Positions 13,301-25,000 of a DNA stretch of 64,000 nucleotides are shown here, piece after piece. Positions within the stretch are counted from its first letter, which is position 1, and each line of letters starts with the position of its first letter. Source of the stretch: Wurfbainia villosa. Taxonomy: Eukaryota > Streptophyta > Magnoliopsida > Zingiberales > Zingiberaceae. The translations under genes were made by a program, and so were the position numbers. The notes under the pieces are model-generated. The model saw nothing but the letters and a program-made list of their open reading frames with translations, was not told the origin of the DNA and did no database searches. The DNA lies in the NCBI GenBank assembly GCA_025175895.1, contig CM046004.1, positions 2,480,001 through 2,544,000 of the forward strand, in the 5' to 3' direction.

Positions 13301-16300
13301 CTAGATGCTTGGTTAAAGGCAATATAAATTATAATGAATTGAAGGGTCTCCGAGAAAACTCAGTAGAAAATTAAGATTGGCGAGGATTTAGATGCTATGC
13401 GGAAGAGTATATCAAGATTATATCAGCCCTAATCAATGGATAAATTTGAAACTTATAGGAGAATAAGCAAGTCAGAATAAATTTAATAATTGCATGCTCT
13501 AGTCCAACCTGGACAATCATGAAAGAAGAGTAGGAATAAAATTGCATACCATTATGGTGTTCCTGTTAATATATTGCCTAATTCTTTTACTATCTGCTAC
13601 ATAATCCTTATTGACAGGAACACGCCACAACTTAATCTTGAAGTATTGCGCTGCTTTATCATACGCAGAATGTGCAGATCCTGCAATTATCCTGTAAAAT
13701 TGAGGGAGAAAACCAGAAGTTAATGGTGTATGTCCTTCAGATAATTAATTGATTATGAAATGTTACTAGAATAAGTTAACAATGACTCACATTTCAGGTT
13801 CTGCAATCCCCTTTTTGGCTTTCATGTAATCACGAGATGTTTTAACAGCTAATAGTATACTTTCCGTTCCTCCTGATGTCATGTTACCACAGATTTGCCC
13901 TCCAGATATCCTTTCTTTACTTCCAAGGAGAGCAGCAGTCATAGCAACCACTTCTGCCTCAAACCTAGCCACACTTTGAAACACATCCTGGTGCAATGGA
14001 TTGGTATGTGAAAACCTGTTAGCAGATAGTCATCAATGTTCAACTCCATTTCACCAAAAGTTGTTTCTGTACTGTAGAAATAATATCCGACTACCATAAG
14101 CTTTCTTGACTGAGATGTACATTGAACACTGATATTGGACTGGTAAATTGTTTCTGATAACTAGCCAAAATACAGCTCAAGAGCTGACCCTAAATAGTTA
14201 ACACTTTTTAGTAGTTGTTGTTGTAGGCTAGACTAGATCCATATTTCACAAAAAATCTTAAAGTGGCATATTCTTAAAGATATGTTTTTTGGTGCATTGC
14301 CAAAGCAGATAGGTCTTTCAAATAATATCTTCTACATTACGTGAATAAAAAGAACTAATACCAAATATTACTAGAATTATGCCTAACAAACCCAATCTCA
14401 TTATATACGTATATGTGTATTGGCAAACTCAGTTTATGCCTAAAAGGGTTTCTGTTGTGACAAGGGGTCATTTAGGTTTTTTTCTGCTCGTTGCAACAGA
14501 AGAAGCTTCCTTGGCACTAGGTCAGTGGAAGCAATGGTATTTTTAAATTTGATCATGTGCGATTAGAGCAAAGCGAAAACTCTATTCAGTTAGAAGGCAT
14601 CCTTTCATGGAAGTCGCACAACAAACAAATATGTCCAACCTCTACTTTGCACACATGGCTTGTGTCTCTCGTCATAATACGAAAGTGCTAGTGTCTGATG
14701 AATAGAGAGAGACAACTAATCTCCCAGGGGTATCCACAGTGACGATAGGGAAAGAGAGGTTGGTCAGGCAGATTATATGATCTCCTATCAGTCCAATCTA
14801 AGCCTTCTTAGTTATAAAGATGATTATCAAATGCTAGATAACTTAGGAATCAATCCCTAATTTATCCCCACAAACTTTGATTTGGAATTTAATTGATTTT
14901 TAAAAGACCCTAAACCTCTTAAAAATTTTACAACTATGTAATTTTTTAAAATTGTTTCTTCCCCAAATTAATTTCTACATTTCTTCTAAAATTAATTTGA
15001 TTTTTTCAAAATTCCAAATTCAAACGCAATCATCTCTTAATTAATTTTAATTTGTTCCTCTAATTTAATTGCATAAATTCACTCTTATTTTTGCAATTAA
15101 ATATTTCCAACTTAATTGAATTGATTAACATTTAGATTATCCCAATCAAAATTTTCATTAATTAACTCTTAATTACTTGATAATCAATTAGGATGTTAAC
15201 TTTTAATTAGCTTTTTATGCTCTGTCAACATATATACATTTTATGTCAAGAGTTCGAGCCTTACTTGTGTGACTCCATAGGCTCCTAGAGATATTCACAG
15301 TGGACCTAAATGATTAACTTATTTGCTTCAGCATGAAGAACCCTCTTCGTCTATTTATGAACAAAAATCTTTATTGGGCTTAAGGAAGTCATCGAGTTTA
15401 CCTATTTATAGTCCTTTCCAATTGATTTTCAGTATGCATAAATTTCTCAAACTAGTTGCAAATGTCCTGCATAAGATCCTCATAGTTACTAGGCAGTCAT
15501 ACCAAATGAGTTTTCATAGCAAGTCATCTCCAGTTGATTGTTTCCTACCATTCCACTTGCGCAGTATTTGGCTATAGGTATTATAGGCATTAAATCATAT
15601 ATTGTTATCGTATGGCGAAAACATTAATATGTATTTATCATACCACAAAGTTGATATTTTAGCACATTTTATTACAATCTACTAGTTACATAGAGAATCA
15701 TAAGATCAATAATAAAAGAGTAATTTCATTGTATATTGTGCAATTACAATATATTAATTTTCATTATAATCCAATTGTCTCCAGGGATTAATGGACTATC
15801 ACTAACATTTTTAACATATTATGGGGGAATTGCATTTAAAAGTTTTCAGGACAATGATGTGCTTCAGTGGAGTGTTCTAAAGCCCAGAAGACACCTTAGG
15901 ATGCGCTTGAAGGTGGTGGAGTATTATATTACTAGTGGAAAGAAGAGTCTCTTTCCAGGGAAAACTTTTGGACGAGAGGGCTTTTATTATAACATTGTGA
16001 CACTCATCAAGGCTTTTATTGAGAGGAGCTATAATTATAAATTGTGACATATAAATAAATTCACCTCTAGGCTTCTATTATATACTCACAATGTTAATCG
16101 AGTCCAAAGTAGATTGAGAGGGCTTTTACACAATATGTAGATAATGCCATATGATCCTACTAACATTGCAAAGGGGCCTCATATCGGAAATAAAGGGTTG
16201 ATGAAAAATCACATAACAGAACAAAGACACTGTATTTATCAAACACCAGGAAGACTCCAACAAATTAAAGATACTTGAAAAATCTTACTAACATTGCATG

Positions 16301-17412
16301 TGCTTCATTTATTAAAGCAAAATGGTTCTCAGACTCGCTTCCTCCTATGTATCTGCAATACCACATTAAGTATAAAATTTAGTTGCCAAATTGAAAGGAC
16401 TGAAATTGACATTCTTGGTTACATTCTTCAACAGTTAGATGAAGACATACACTGTGCCGGAGCATTTGCCTTGCCATGCTACATCCTTATTCCTAGCATC
16501 CTCTAGTTCCTGTATTGTAGCTCTACCAAGTCCGACATTTGGAAGCTCATTTCTCCAGCTTTCCTTTTTAGATTTGTTACCTGATTGTAACTTATCCACA
16601 ACCTGATAATTACTGAAGAGAATAAGAGGCCATGTTCACTCAGATATTGACAACCAAAGAAAATTTTCAACCAAATCAAGTAGTCACAAGCAAGCTTGTA
16701 TGGATAAATTACCGGAATATATCTTAAATTTAGCAATCAGCCCTGAAGTACCAATGCTACTACTTTATTGACATACATGCATAAAATATTTTGTTTCAAG
16801 AAAACACAAGACAAATTAGAGAACACATATTAATTATGTCCTTATTACCAGATACCTTTGTAAGAAAATCATGTTATCTTCGGTGCAATTTGAAAAACTA
16901 TAAACAAATCAAAGAAATTCGGACTCAAATGCATGGAAAAAGATTCAGATAAATGCTTATATTCTCTCTTGAGACCTCGAAAGTAACGACAATCCCAAAG
17001 CATTCTCCAACTCCATAACTTGCAACATATCTCGACCACATAAACAGAACACTAAATTTAAATTCAAGACTAAATTGCATAAAAATCTCACCTTTTTCTT
17101 CTCGAATTCGATATACCAGCTCACACCTGGAATTAACCTGGACCAAATCTTGCTTCTTCAGTTCAAAACACAGAAACTGACGAACAAACAAAAAAAAACA
17201 TCGCACAAGTACATGAGAGCTCACTTCACGAAGGTTATGATGAACCCTAGGACAGCGCCCTTGATCCCCTTTTCCCGTAGGGCGCGGAGGGTCACGTGAA
17301 GGGCGCGGGCGAGGAATAAGGTTACGATCGGAGCGACGACGAGGGCGAGCGGCTCGTACTGCGCGAGTGTGGCGTTGGCCTCGGCGCGGAGGCGTTCCAG
17401 GCCAGCTTCCAT
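7391..17412 (-). CDS. DPL1: Sphingosine-1-phosphate lyase (PLP-dependent)
   Basis: ER-membrane enzyme that cleaves long-chain base 1-phosphates to a fatty aldehyde and phosphoethanolamine, the exit step of sphingolipid breakdown. Fifteen exons (transcript order): 17412-17225, 17137-17092, 16602-16451, 16352-16293, 14015-13791, 13691-13550, 11800-11750, 11625-11534, 10829-10703, 9819-9804, 8228-8121, 8033-7979, 7912-7766, 7666-7588, 7513-7391. All junctions are GT-AG and keep frame; 536 residues, close to Arabidopsis DPL1. One membrane segment lies at residues about 20-41. PLP-fold landmarks are GGQICGNMTSGGTESI, HVDLCLGG and STDVHKYG, where the Lys (about 341) forms the Schiff base. Exon 10 is a 16-nt microexon encoding HQFVA plus one base. 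Start: the frame upstream of ATG 17412 offers only TTG before a stop. The larger introns (8229-9803, 9820-10702, 11801-13549, 14016-16292) are AT-rich and show no second gene. The sequence looks intact. Confidence 0.95.
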
Positions 17413-18407
17413 GCAGGCGGCGAGGGAGATTCGAATGGCTTCTCTCACGATATTCAGCAAAGAAATGGGCGACGATAGAAATCAGAAAGGCTCAATGCTT
17501 TATATTCTAATTCTACTTTTGTCTCCTTCCGCGGCGGTAATCTTACCGCTTCTGCCGCCTTTAACGGGTTCGGATGTCCGCCACGGAAGGGAGAACCACA
17601 AGGCTGCATTGCAGCGGCAAAAATAAAGAAATATTTTTTAAAAAATATATAATTTGATTTTTTATTAAGACAGTGTTCGATGATAAATTTAAAATAAAAT
17701 TATTCGGATAATTTTAGAGTTCAAGAATTTATTTTGTAGACGGAGTACAATTTCAATATTAGATCGTCGTTCATGGATAATATGACTATGGAGTCCGAGT
17801 TAAACTATAAAAAAGCTGTGAGCGTTCTCCTGATTTATTCTTGGTGGTTGATGAAGGTCATTTGGATTCTAATCTTACCCACTCAACTGTTGGCGAGGTG
17901 TTCCGAAGATTCGTGAGGCATGGCTGATCGCTCCCATTGATTAGTTAGAACGAAAGTTCAGATACTTTGGTACTAATAAAAAAATAAAATTGCATTTTAC
18001 ATGGTAATGAAATTTATAATATAATATAATTTATATGGATGCAAAGGCGATTTATTCATCTTCAATATCCCTATCAGTCGAGCTCACAGTCAATACAAAA
18101 TAGATAAATCATAGAGAATATATTGTCCAATCCAGAGTTAGCGTGGGAGGAGAGCAGACACTTCGAAAAATTTACCGTCATTGAAAAATGACTTGCTCAT
18201 TGGTATAATTTTGTTATTGCGCTAATGATAAGGGTCTAAGGGGGACATTTATATTATATTATATTATATTACTAAGTTGGATTAGAGGAGATAGATGTAT
18301 AATTTTTTATTATAAAATAATAAAAATATTTTTATAATTTCGTCCGAATATAATCAAAATCTTAATTGATTTTCGTGACTGTCATCGTCATCGTCGATCA
18401 TCGGTGG
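17413..18407. other. DPL1 upstream region and AT-rich intergenic sequence
   Basis: The first 200 bases (GC-moderate) should hold the DPL1 leader and promoter; I cannot place a convincing TATA box. From about 17630 the sequence is AT-rich with no gene. At 18375-18412 a short TCGTC/TCATCG tract begins; it is the left remnant of the minisatellite that continues at 21724. Confidence 0.4.
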
Positions 18408-18412
18408 TCGTC

Positions 18413-19255
18413 TGTCACGCCCCGAGAGTATACCGAGCCGAAAATCAAACGGACGGCACCTCCCCTGTACGTGGTAACATTTCGGGTTAATACAAGGCCC
18501 ATAGGCCCACAATAACAACAATATATATGTGTGAAAATAAAAACTACACAAGACACAGCGGAAACATACTACAACAATAGGATATCAATCCCACACATGC
18601 ATACCAGTATGACTAACACAACACAACAACACAGAACCTCGACAAAATCCGAATATACAATATGTACATCAAGAAAACTCCAAATACAATACACAACGGA
18701 CAGCAGACCCAAAACAAAATACGGGAGCCTCGTGAGATGAGATGACGTCGTACGGTGCTCAGTCATCGAAGTCTTCTACCATTACAAGCGACGAAAACCC
18801 GAGGTTCATGGGAGGTGAGTAAAACTCAGCAGGTAATAGAAAACATGTATATAAGTAATTTCACATGTATTTCGACAACATAATCTAGATATACAACAGG
18901 TATATCATCATAGTATATAAATACAAGCATATACCGTCTAACTGAAATGAATAACATACAATGCAGACATACCTGAAGTCTGCTACGCTACTCTGATCCA
19001 ACCTGAACATATATCCAACATATATATATATAACAGGAAGAGTAAATCAACTCAAAATATACTCTAGCTACAGGTCAAGGTATCTAGTGGTCTGTCCAAC
19101 ACATACCAATATCCGACTCAATCGTATAACAAATGTAAGAGACATGCATGAATATGATGTTCACCCAAATGCAGCAAGCATAGTACAAACAAATGCAACA
19201 TCACAATAATCATATATATATAGACTGTATCCATATATATATTAATCTCAACCAT

Positions 19256-19305
<50 letters not shown>

Positions 19306-21723
19306 GCATATATCGGCAATGCGGCATGCATGGTCATGTCGGCTCACCTAAAGCTACCACGACCTCGGTGTGGCCTTGGTGCTCGAACATGACAACGTCC
19401 CCAACTCAACACCAACCACTACTCTCGAGTGGCCGAGTGGGCGATGATGATCGAGTAGATATAAGCGTAAAGAGCAAGCTACACGATGGGGTCCCTGCTG
19501 GTCACTCACAGATACTACCATGAGTGGTCGAGTACCACACGCAGGACTACGACGCAAATCCAACTACCACCATCTATAATGGTAGAGTGCGGCACCTCAA
19601 TGCTCTGTCCTACACCGTTACTCCTCCCATGAGTAGCAGTGAGGCGGATGACCGTGACCCTCTCAACCACAAGGGAGACCTCGTCGCCCGTGCATGTAAA
19701 TGCATGAATGCAATGTCTCACATATAGACATCCACCATAGACTCTATCATCCTGTGAGAGTTATACAATCTACTCGCGCACTCTCTATCCGTAGAGTCGT
19801 ACTCATTGATCATAATACTCTCTATCAGAGTAGAGAGTCATACTAATCTACTCGACGCACTCTCATCCCGTAGAGTCCTCATCCGATTATAACAAGCTAG
19901 GATCACCGGTCCGTAGCGATACCCTAAGTATCATTCCTCTGACCATTAACACAACACATGTTCGGTGGTAACATACAACCTAAGGGTACTAGAACTAACC
20001 CTAGGTTAAAGACATTATCTACCTACGGATGACCTTTTTGCCCAATATACAATCAGGTTGTCATCCGGACGTTACCATTTGCACTTAACTTAACAAATTC
20101 TAAGTTACTTGCATCACCTATATGTATAACTCCTAATCATGGTAAAATAAACATGATATCAGGAATAGAGTTAATAGCCAACGGTAAAGGATCAAGCATA
20201 CGATAAAAAGAACAGGGTCAAGGAAATATGAACACCTAACATGCTCATATCAATGACTAAATCTGAATGAAATACAACTACCCGGACCAGGTAGGAAATT
20301 ACCCACATGTTATGCAGACTGTGTCGATAGTCTTCACGTCCATGATCCTATCTTGAGTCAATGTCCTGAAATCAACATATACAACTAGATTATGTTATCA
20401 ATTCCAATATTATGATCAAATCCTTATCCTACATCAACTAACTGAATAGTTTCTTCCATTAGCTCAGTAATCACCGTACCAACTATCAATTTAATCCTAG
20501 CTAAATAAATAACATTTCAATTTACAGTTAAAGGGACAATTTATAGCATTTACCTAGTTCCAAATCCAGGATAAGAGCTTCTTGATCCAAGGTAGAAAAT
20601 CAGTTCTGTCCCATCCAATCTATATCGACCAAGCCGAAATACACCACCCACAAGATTACTATAAGTATAATCTCATATTCATAACATTCAAGCCAAAACT
20701 TACCTAGCCCAATTCAACCACCATAACCTCTTGATCCACCTTAGAAGATCTAATCCGCATCGATTGACTGAATTGCAAATCAAACCCAATTTTAACAATA
20801 AGTATATAAACAGACTTATCATCAATCAACTATGGTAAATCTGCAAATCTACCCTTGATTGGGCACAACGAGGCTAGGCGGCGAAGCTGCCACTTGCGGT
20901 GGAACTCAAAGGAAATCGTTGAACAGGACATCCATGATCATTGTCGCAACTAAAAGTCGTCGGCTTGTGGCAATTCACAGCAAGGGGGCGGATGGAAGAT
21001 CTGATGATGGTCAGCGATGGAGCTTCAACTGCTCTGGGTGGCGGCACTGGCACAGCGTCTGATCCAACTCCGGTGGCAGCGACAGCGGCGTGGCGGCGCG
21101 CGAGGGAGAAGGCGGCAGCGAGCACAGGCTCGAGGGAAAAGGGATCGCGATTTGGGCGGCGCGCGATCTGGAGGAACGGCCGGTGATCGAAGATGAAGTG
21201 GCGGCGAGTTTGCTCAGTGGCCGCGAGGGGCGTCCTCTTACAGGGAACCTCAATGGTTGGAGGAGTTTACTGTCGCTGCGATCGGGAGAGGGAGGAAAGG
21301 AATCGGCGATGACCTAGGTTGTGGTCGCCGGCCGCGTGCGCAGGGGCAGTGACCACCGGTCCTTTGCGGGCGACGCACAAGGGCGGCGACGGGGTGAAGA
21401 GGGCGGCGCCGGGGTGAGGAGGGCGGCGCGCGAGGGAGAAGGCGGCGGAGAGGAGGCGACATCGAGCGACGGAGAAGAAGAGAAATCGGGTCGAGTGAAA
21501 GAAACGGAAGAGATCGGGAGATTAAAATAAATGTTTTAATTAAACCTATTAATTCCTAGCAGATAGTCTAAACAGGCTTTACAAAAGTCTATTCGCTTTA
21601 TCCCTATAAAATGTCCATAAGATCTTCGTTTAAATCCAGAAAAATTTCTAAAAATTTCTGAAAAATTCCACAAGATATTTTATCAATTACCGAGGAATAT
21701 ATTTTTTTTTCCGATATTTTACA
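18413..21723. mobile_element. 3.3-kb TG...CA retroelement (candidate solo LTR) with 5-bp TSD
   Basis: Begins TGTCACGCCCCGAG and ends ATATTTTACA. It is flanked on both sides by the identical pentamer TCGTC (18408-18412 and 21724-21728). TG...CA termini and a 5-bp target duplication are hallmarks of LTR-retrotransposon integration. No gag-pol coding, primer-binding site or second internal LTR is visible, so it is either a very long solo LTR or a large non-coding derivative. Long LTRs starting TGTCAC are known from Tekay/Del-type Ty3-gypsy elements; that lineage call is an inference. The 3' third (about 20860-21500) is GC-rich and gives spurious Arg/Gly/Ala-rich frames. A GTGAGTAAAACTCAGCA segment lies near 18816. 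Confidence 0.75.
19258..19302. repeat. (TA)n microsatellite inside the 3.3-kb element
   Basis: About 22 uninterrupted TA units. Confidence 0.95.
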
Positions 21724-22020
21724 TCGTCAATCGTCAATACCTATCGATCGTCGATTGTCAATGGTCGTCGGTCGTCAATGCCTGTTGATGGTCGTCAATG
21801 CCTATCGGTGGTCGATGGTCGACCGACAAGTGGGCGATCGTCGACGATCGACGAGCGATCGTCGATCACCGACGATCAATCATCGATCGCCGACGACCGA
21901 TCCTCGATCGTCGATGACCGATCGACTAGTGGTTGGCCACCAGTCACCGACGATCGATCGTCGATTGCCGACGACCGATCGTCAATCGTCGACGATCGAT
22001 CGTCGATCGTCGATTGCCGA
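21724..22020. repeat. CGATCG/GTCGTCGAT minisatellite, left block
   Basis: Dense iteration of CGATCGTCGATCGCCGACGACCGATCG-type sequence (written here as the run CGATCGTCGATCG plus CCGACGACCGATCG), with an occasional GGTTGGCCACCAGTC spacer. It is so self-complementary that repeated Ser/Asp-rich frames open on both strands. It is the target into which the 3.3-kb element and the hAT MITE inserted. Confidence 0.8.
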
Positions 22021-22655
22021 TATGGCTGTAAATGAACCAAGCGTTCATGAACGAGTTTGGTGTTCGATTCGGTAAGAGCTCGTTTATATTCGTTCAATAT
22101 GTATCAAAGTCAATTAATAAACAAACTTGAACAGCTTGATAAATTAAATAAACAAGCTTGAACACGTATGTGTTCGGTTTGTTAATGTTCGTGAACAATG
22201 TTCGTAAACAGTGTCCATAAACAGTATTCGTGAACAGTATTTTTGAACAATGTTCGTGAATAATGTTCGTGAACATTAACAAACCGATTTATGATTATAC
22301 TCTTTTAAAAATTATTTTTGAATTTATTTATACTCATTTTTAAATTAGGATTAAATTAGTACAATTTTAAATAAACAACCAAGTTTGACTCAAGAGCTTG
22401 ATAACGTTTAAATAAATCAAATTTAAACAAGCTTGATTCAAGCTTGATTAGAAGCTTGATACCCATTAAATAAGTCAAGCTTAATTCAATCTCAAGCCAA
22501 GCTGAAGCCCAAAAAAAAAAAATATCAAGTCAAGCTTGAACATGTTTTTCAATAGCTTGGTTAATTTTAGGCTGGGCTCGGCTCGACTTGATTATCTTAT
22601 CAAACAAGTTTGAACACTACAAAGCTTGGCTTGACTTGGCTCGTTTACAACCCTA
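22021..22655. mobile_element. hAT-type MITE, degenerate
   Basis: Left end TATGGCTGTAAATGAACCAAG. The right end, read in reverse complement, is TAGGGTTGTAAACGAGCCAAG, so the terminal inverted repeats match at most positions. Flanking octamers are ATTGCCGA and ATCGTCGA (6 of 8 identical), consistent with an old 8-bp hAT target duplication. Inside, at 22177-22285, lies a perfect 21-bp inverted repeat around iterated TTCGTGAACA motifs. There is no transposase, so it is non-autonomous. Confidence 0.65.
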
Positions 22656-22960
22656 ATCGTCGACGACCGATCGTCGATCGTCGACGACCGATCGATAGTG
22701 GTTGGCCACCAGTCGCCGACGACTGATCATCGACGACCGATCGATAGTGGTTGGCCACCAGTCGCCGACGACCGATCGTCAACGATCGATCGTCGATCGC
22801 CGACGACCGATCGATAGTGGTTGGCCACCGGTCGCCGACGACCGATCGTATCGATCGTTGATCGCCGACGACCGATCATTGATCGTCGATGACCAATCGT
22901 TGATCGCCGACGACCAATCGACTGGTGGTTGGCCATCGGTCGCCGACGACCGATCGATGT
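22656..22960. repeat. CGATCG/GTCGTCGAT minisatellite, right block
   Basis: Continuation of the minisatellite beyond the hAT MITE. Here it is organised in longer units punctuated by GATAGTGGTTGGCCACCAGTC, at about 22693, 22743, 22813 and, in variant form, 22922. Confidence 0.8.
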
Positions 22961-23812
22961 TATCTTTTATCATTAAGGCATCAGCTGGAGAAAAAAAAAA
23001 GGAGCAAGTTGCATGCGGGAGATGATCCGCCGTCCAACTGTTAAAATTAAAGGTAGGGATTCGCTCGCTTAAAACTCTGGGTCGGGCCAGGCGTCGTTAT
23101 CGTTCTCACCCTACTTTGACCGTAATCAGATCCTAGGCTTGAACAGCGAACAGGAACGTTGGCAAATGAAACACGTGGTCGATTCTTTGGTTTGCGTGAC
23201 GGTCCGAGATGGACGGTCATAAAGATCGATAGTCAAAACCGGTATATATTTCTTGGACGACTTTGGCGGTCTATAGTCAACGATAACTAGAAACGGAATG
23301 CGACGGATTTTTTTTTTAATTATTCGTCGTCCAAGAAAATTTCCTTTATAATTTCAATTTTCTTGTATAAATAACAATTTATTTTCGTTACATATAATAA
23401 ACTAATGATATATTTAAAATTTAAAATTTAAATGACTGAATTAATTGGATAAAATAAGATTAGATCGAGTTTTATTTTATATAATCTCATTTTTTTTATT
23501 AAACATCTTATGGTAGTATTATCATGATAATAGGGTAAGTATGTATTTATAGCAATAATTTTCTACCTAATAAACATATGATAAAGAATATCAAATAATT
23601 AAAGGGTAAAAATAAAATCAAATAACAAATTATTTTGATCGTCTCATGTTAAAAAATTAAAAGGTAATTCATTCATAACACATTATATTAAAAGTAAATT
23701 ATGTTCTTTTCAGTTTATTTTGATTAAAAAATTCATTAAAATTAATTTGACATGGTTAAAATAATTAGTCCTATTATGCCAGTCATTAAATGACTGTTAA
23801 AATAATATAACA
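22961..23812. other. Intergenic, no gene seen
   Basis: A mixed-composition part (about 23040-23330) contains a G-box-like CACGTGG near 23171. After that the sequence is AT-rich without structure I can name. Confidence 0.35.
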
Positions 23813-24310
23813 AACATTTAATGACTTCTATAATAGTATAAATGGCTACCATAGTGTTTTTAGTTACTAAAATAATGTTATGATAATTTTGATTATATTA
23901 ATGTGATTCTGATTAATTAAGTTAAGTTTAAGTAATTTTGACTAAACTGATAAAAAATTATATAAAAGTATTTCTTTGTACAATATTTTTATCAAGTCAA
24001 ATAAATTTATTTTAATATTTCCAAGATGAGAAATGCGATGAGACGTCTTTTATTTTTTTTAATAATTTTGATAATTAGAATGAACCTTTTAAAAACTAAA
24101 CCATCAAAAATAAATTCTAGATAATTTACAACCATTTAATCATTTATACAATAGTATAAATGGTTACTATAGTGTTTTAGTTACTATAATAATATTATGA
24201 TAATTTTGATTATATTAATGTGATTCTGATTAAGTTAAATTTAAGTAATTTTGACTAAATTAATAAAATAAATATTTTCAATGGAAGAAATGCGATGAGA
24301 CGTCTTTTGA
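23813..24310 (+). repeat. Segmental direct duplication, about 200-250 bp units
   Basis: About 23813-24060 and 24125-24310 share 'AGTATAAATGG', 'TTTTGATTATATTAATGTG' and 'GAAATGCGATGAGACGTC' in the same order. The second copy is shorter. AT-rich and non-coding. Confidence 0.6.
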
Positions 24311-24659
24311 TTTAAATATATATATATATATTAACAATTTTGATAATTAAGAACGGCCCTTTTAAAAACTAAATTTTAGGTAATTTACAAAAAAAAATAA
24401 TTTAGTTTTCCCGATTACCAAAATGCACACCTGGTTTTCCTTTTTGTTTTTGTCCCGTCGCACCACAAATTCCTTTTTGCTTTACAATTTACTCCCACGG
24501 TAACAACAATGACGATTAAGTTCGTCTTCAATATTGTTCATCATTAGTTTTTCGATGATGATAAAGAAAAATAAATTATAAAAAATTATATTCCTTATCT
24601 AATAGTTAGAAATAACATAGGACTTTTAAACTCATATAAGAATTCTAAATTTCACATCG

Positions 24660-24835
24660 AATTTTAATTTCTATCTATCTGTAATAACATATGCATTGTT
24701 CTAACTATCAGACTGTCTCAAAGGGACAAACTCTAATTTAATTTTTATCTATCTGTAATAACATCTGTACTGTTCTAACTATCAGACTGTCTCAAAGGGA
24801 CAAACTCTAATTTAATTTAAACAATAAGAACCGTT
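24660..24835 (+). repeat. Tandem duplication of an about 84-bp unit
   Basis: Two adjacent, nearly identical copies, each including 'CTATCTATCTGTAATAACAT' and ending with 'GGGACAAACTCTAATTTAAT'. The low divergence suggests a recent event. Confidence 0.8.
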
Positions 24836-24852
24836 GTTCAATGCTCTCTCGA

Positions 24853-25000
24853 CAATGATCCTTCCGTAGGTTCACATACGGAAATTTTATCATGACTTCT
24901 TCTTCCTCTAAATGATAATTTCAACGGACTTTTCGAGATGTCACGAGTAACAAATCACCCTCGACCCTTCGATCCAAACACTTTATCATATCATTCAATT
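24853..25000 (-). pseudogene. Decayed fragment of the 18S rRNA 3' end
   Basis: On the minus strand this matches the highly conserved 3' terminus of nuclear 18S rRNA. On the plus strand it reads CAATGATCCTTCCGTAGGTT, then a TACGGAAA segment, GACTTCTTCTTCCTCTAAAT, and it ends near ATTCAATT. Differences from the functional sequence are mostly C-to-T or G-to-A changes, as expected after cytosine methylation and deamination. About 150 bp are recognisable; no 5.8S or ITS partner is seen. This is a relic of an inserted rDNA piece, not a working gene. Confidence 0.8.

Noticed and set aside
17413..17460. Longer N terminus for the sphingosine-1-phosphate lyase beginning at 17460
   Set aside because: The codon there is TTG, not ATG, and an in-frame stop lies at 17482-17484. 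The first ATG in frame is at 17412.
18413..21723. Complete LTR retrotransposon with two LTRs
   Set aside because: No internal repeat of the TGTCACGCC start, no primer-binding site and no gag-pol frames are visible.
21755..23025. Ser/Asp/Arg-rich repetitive frames on both strands
   Set aside because: Direct products of the self-complementary CGATCG minisatellite.
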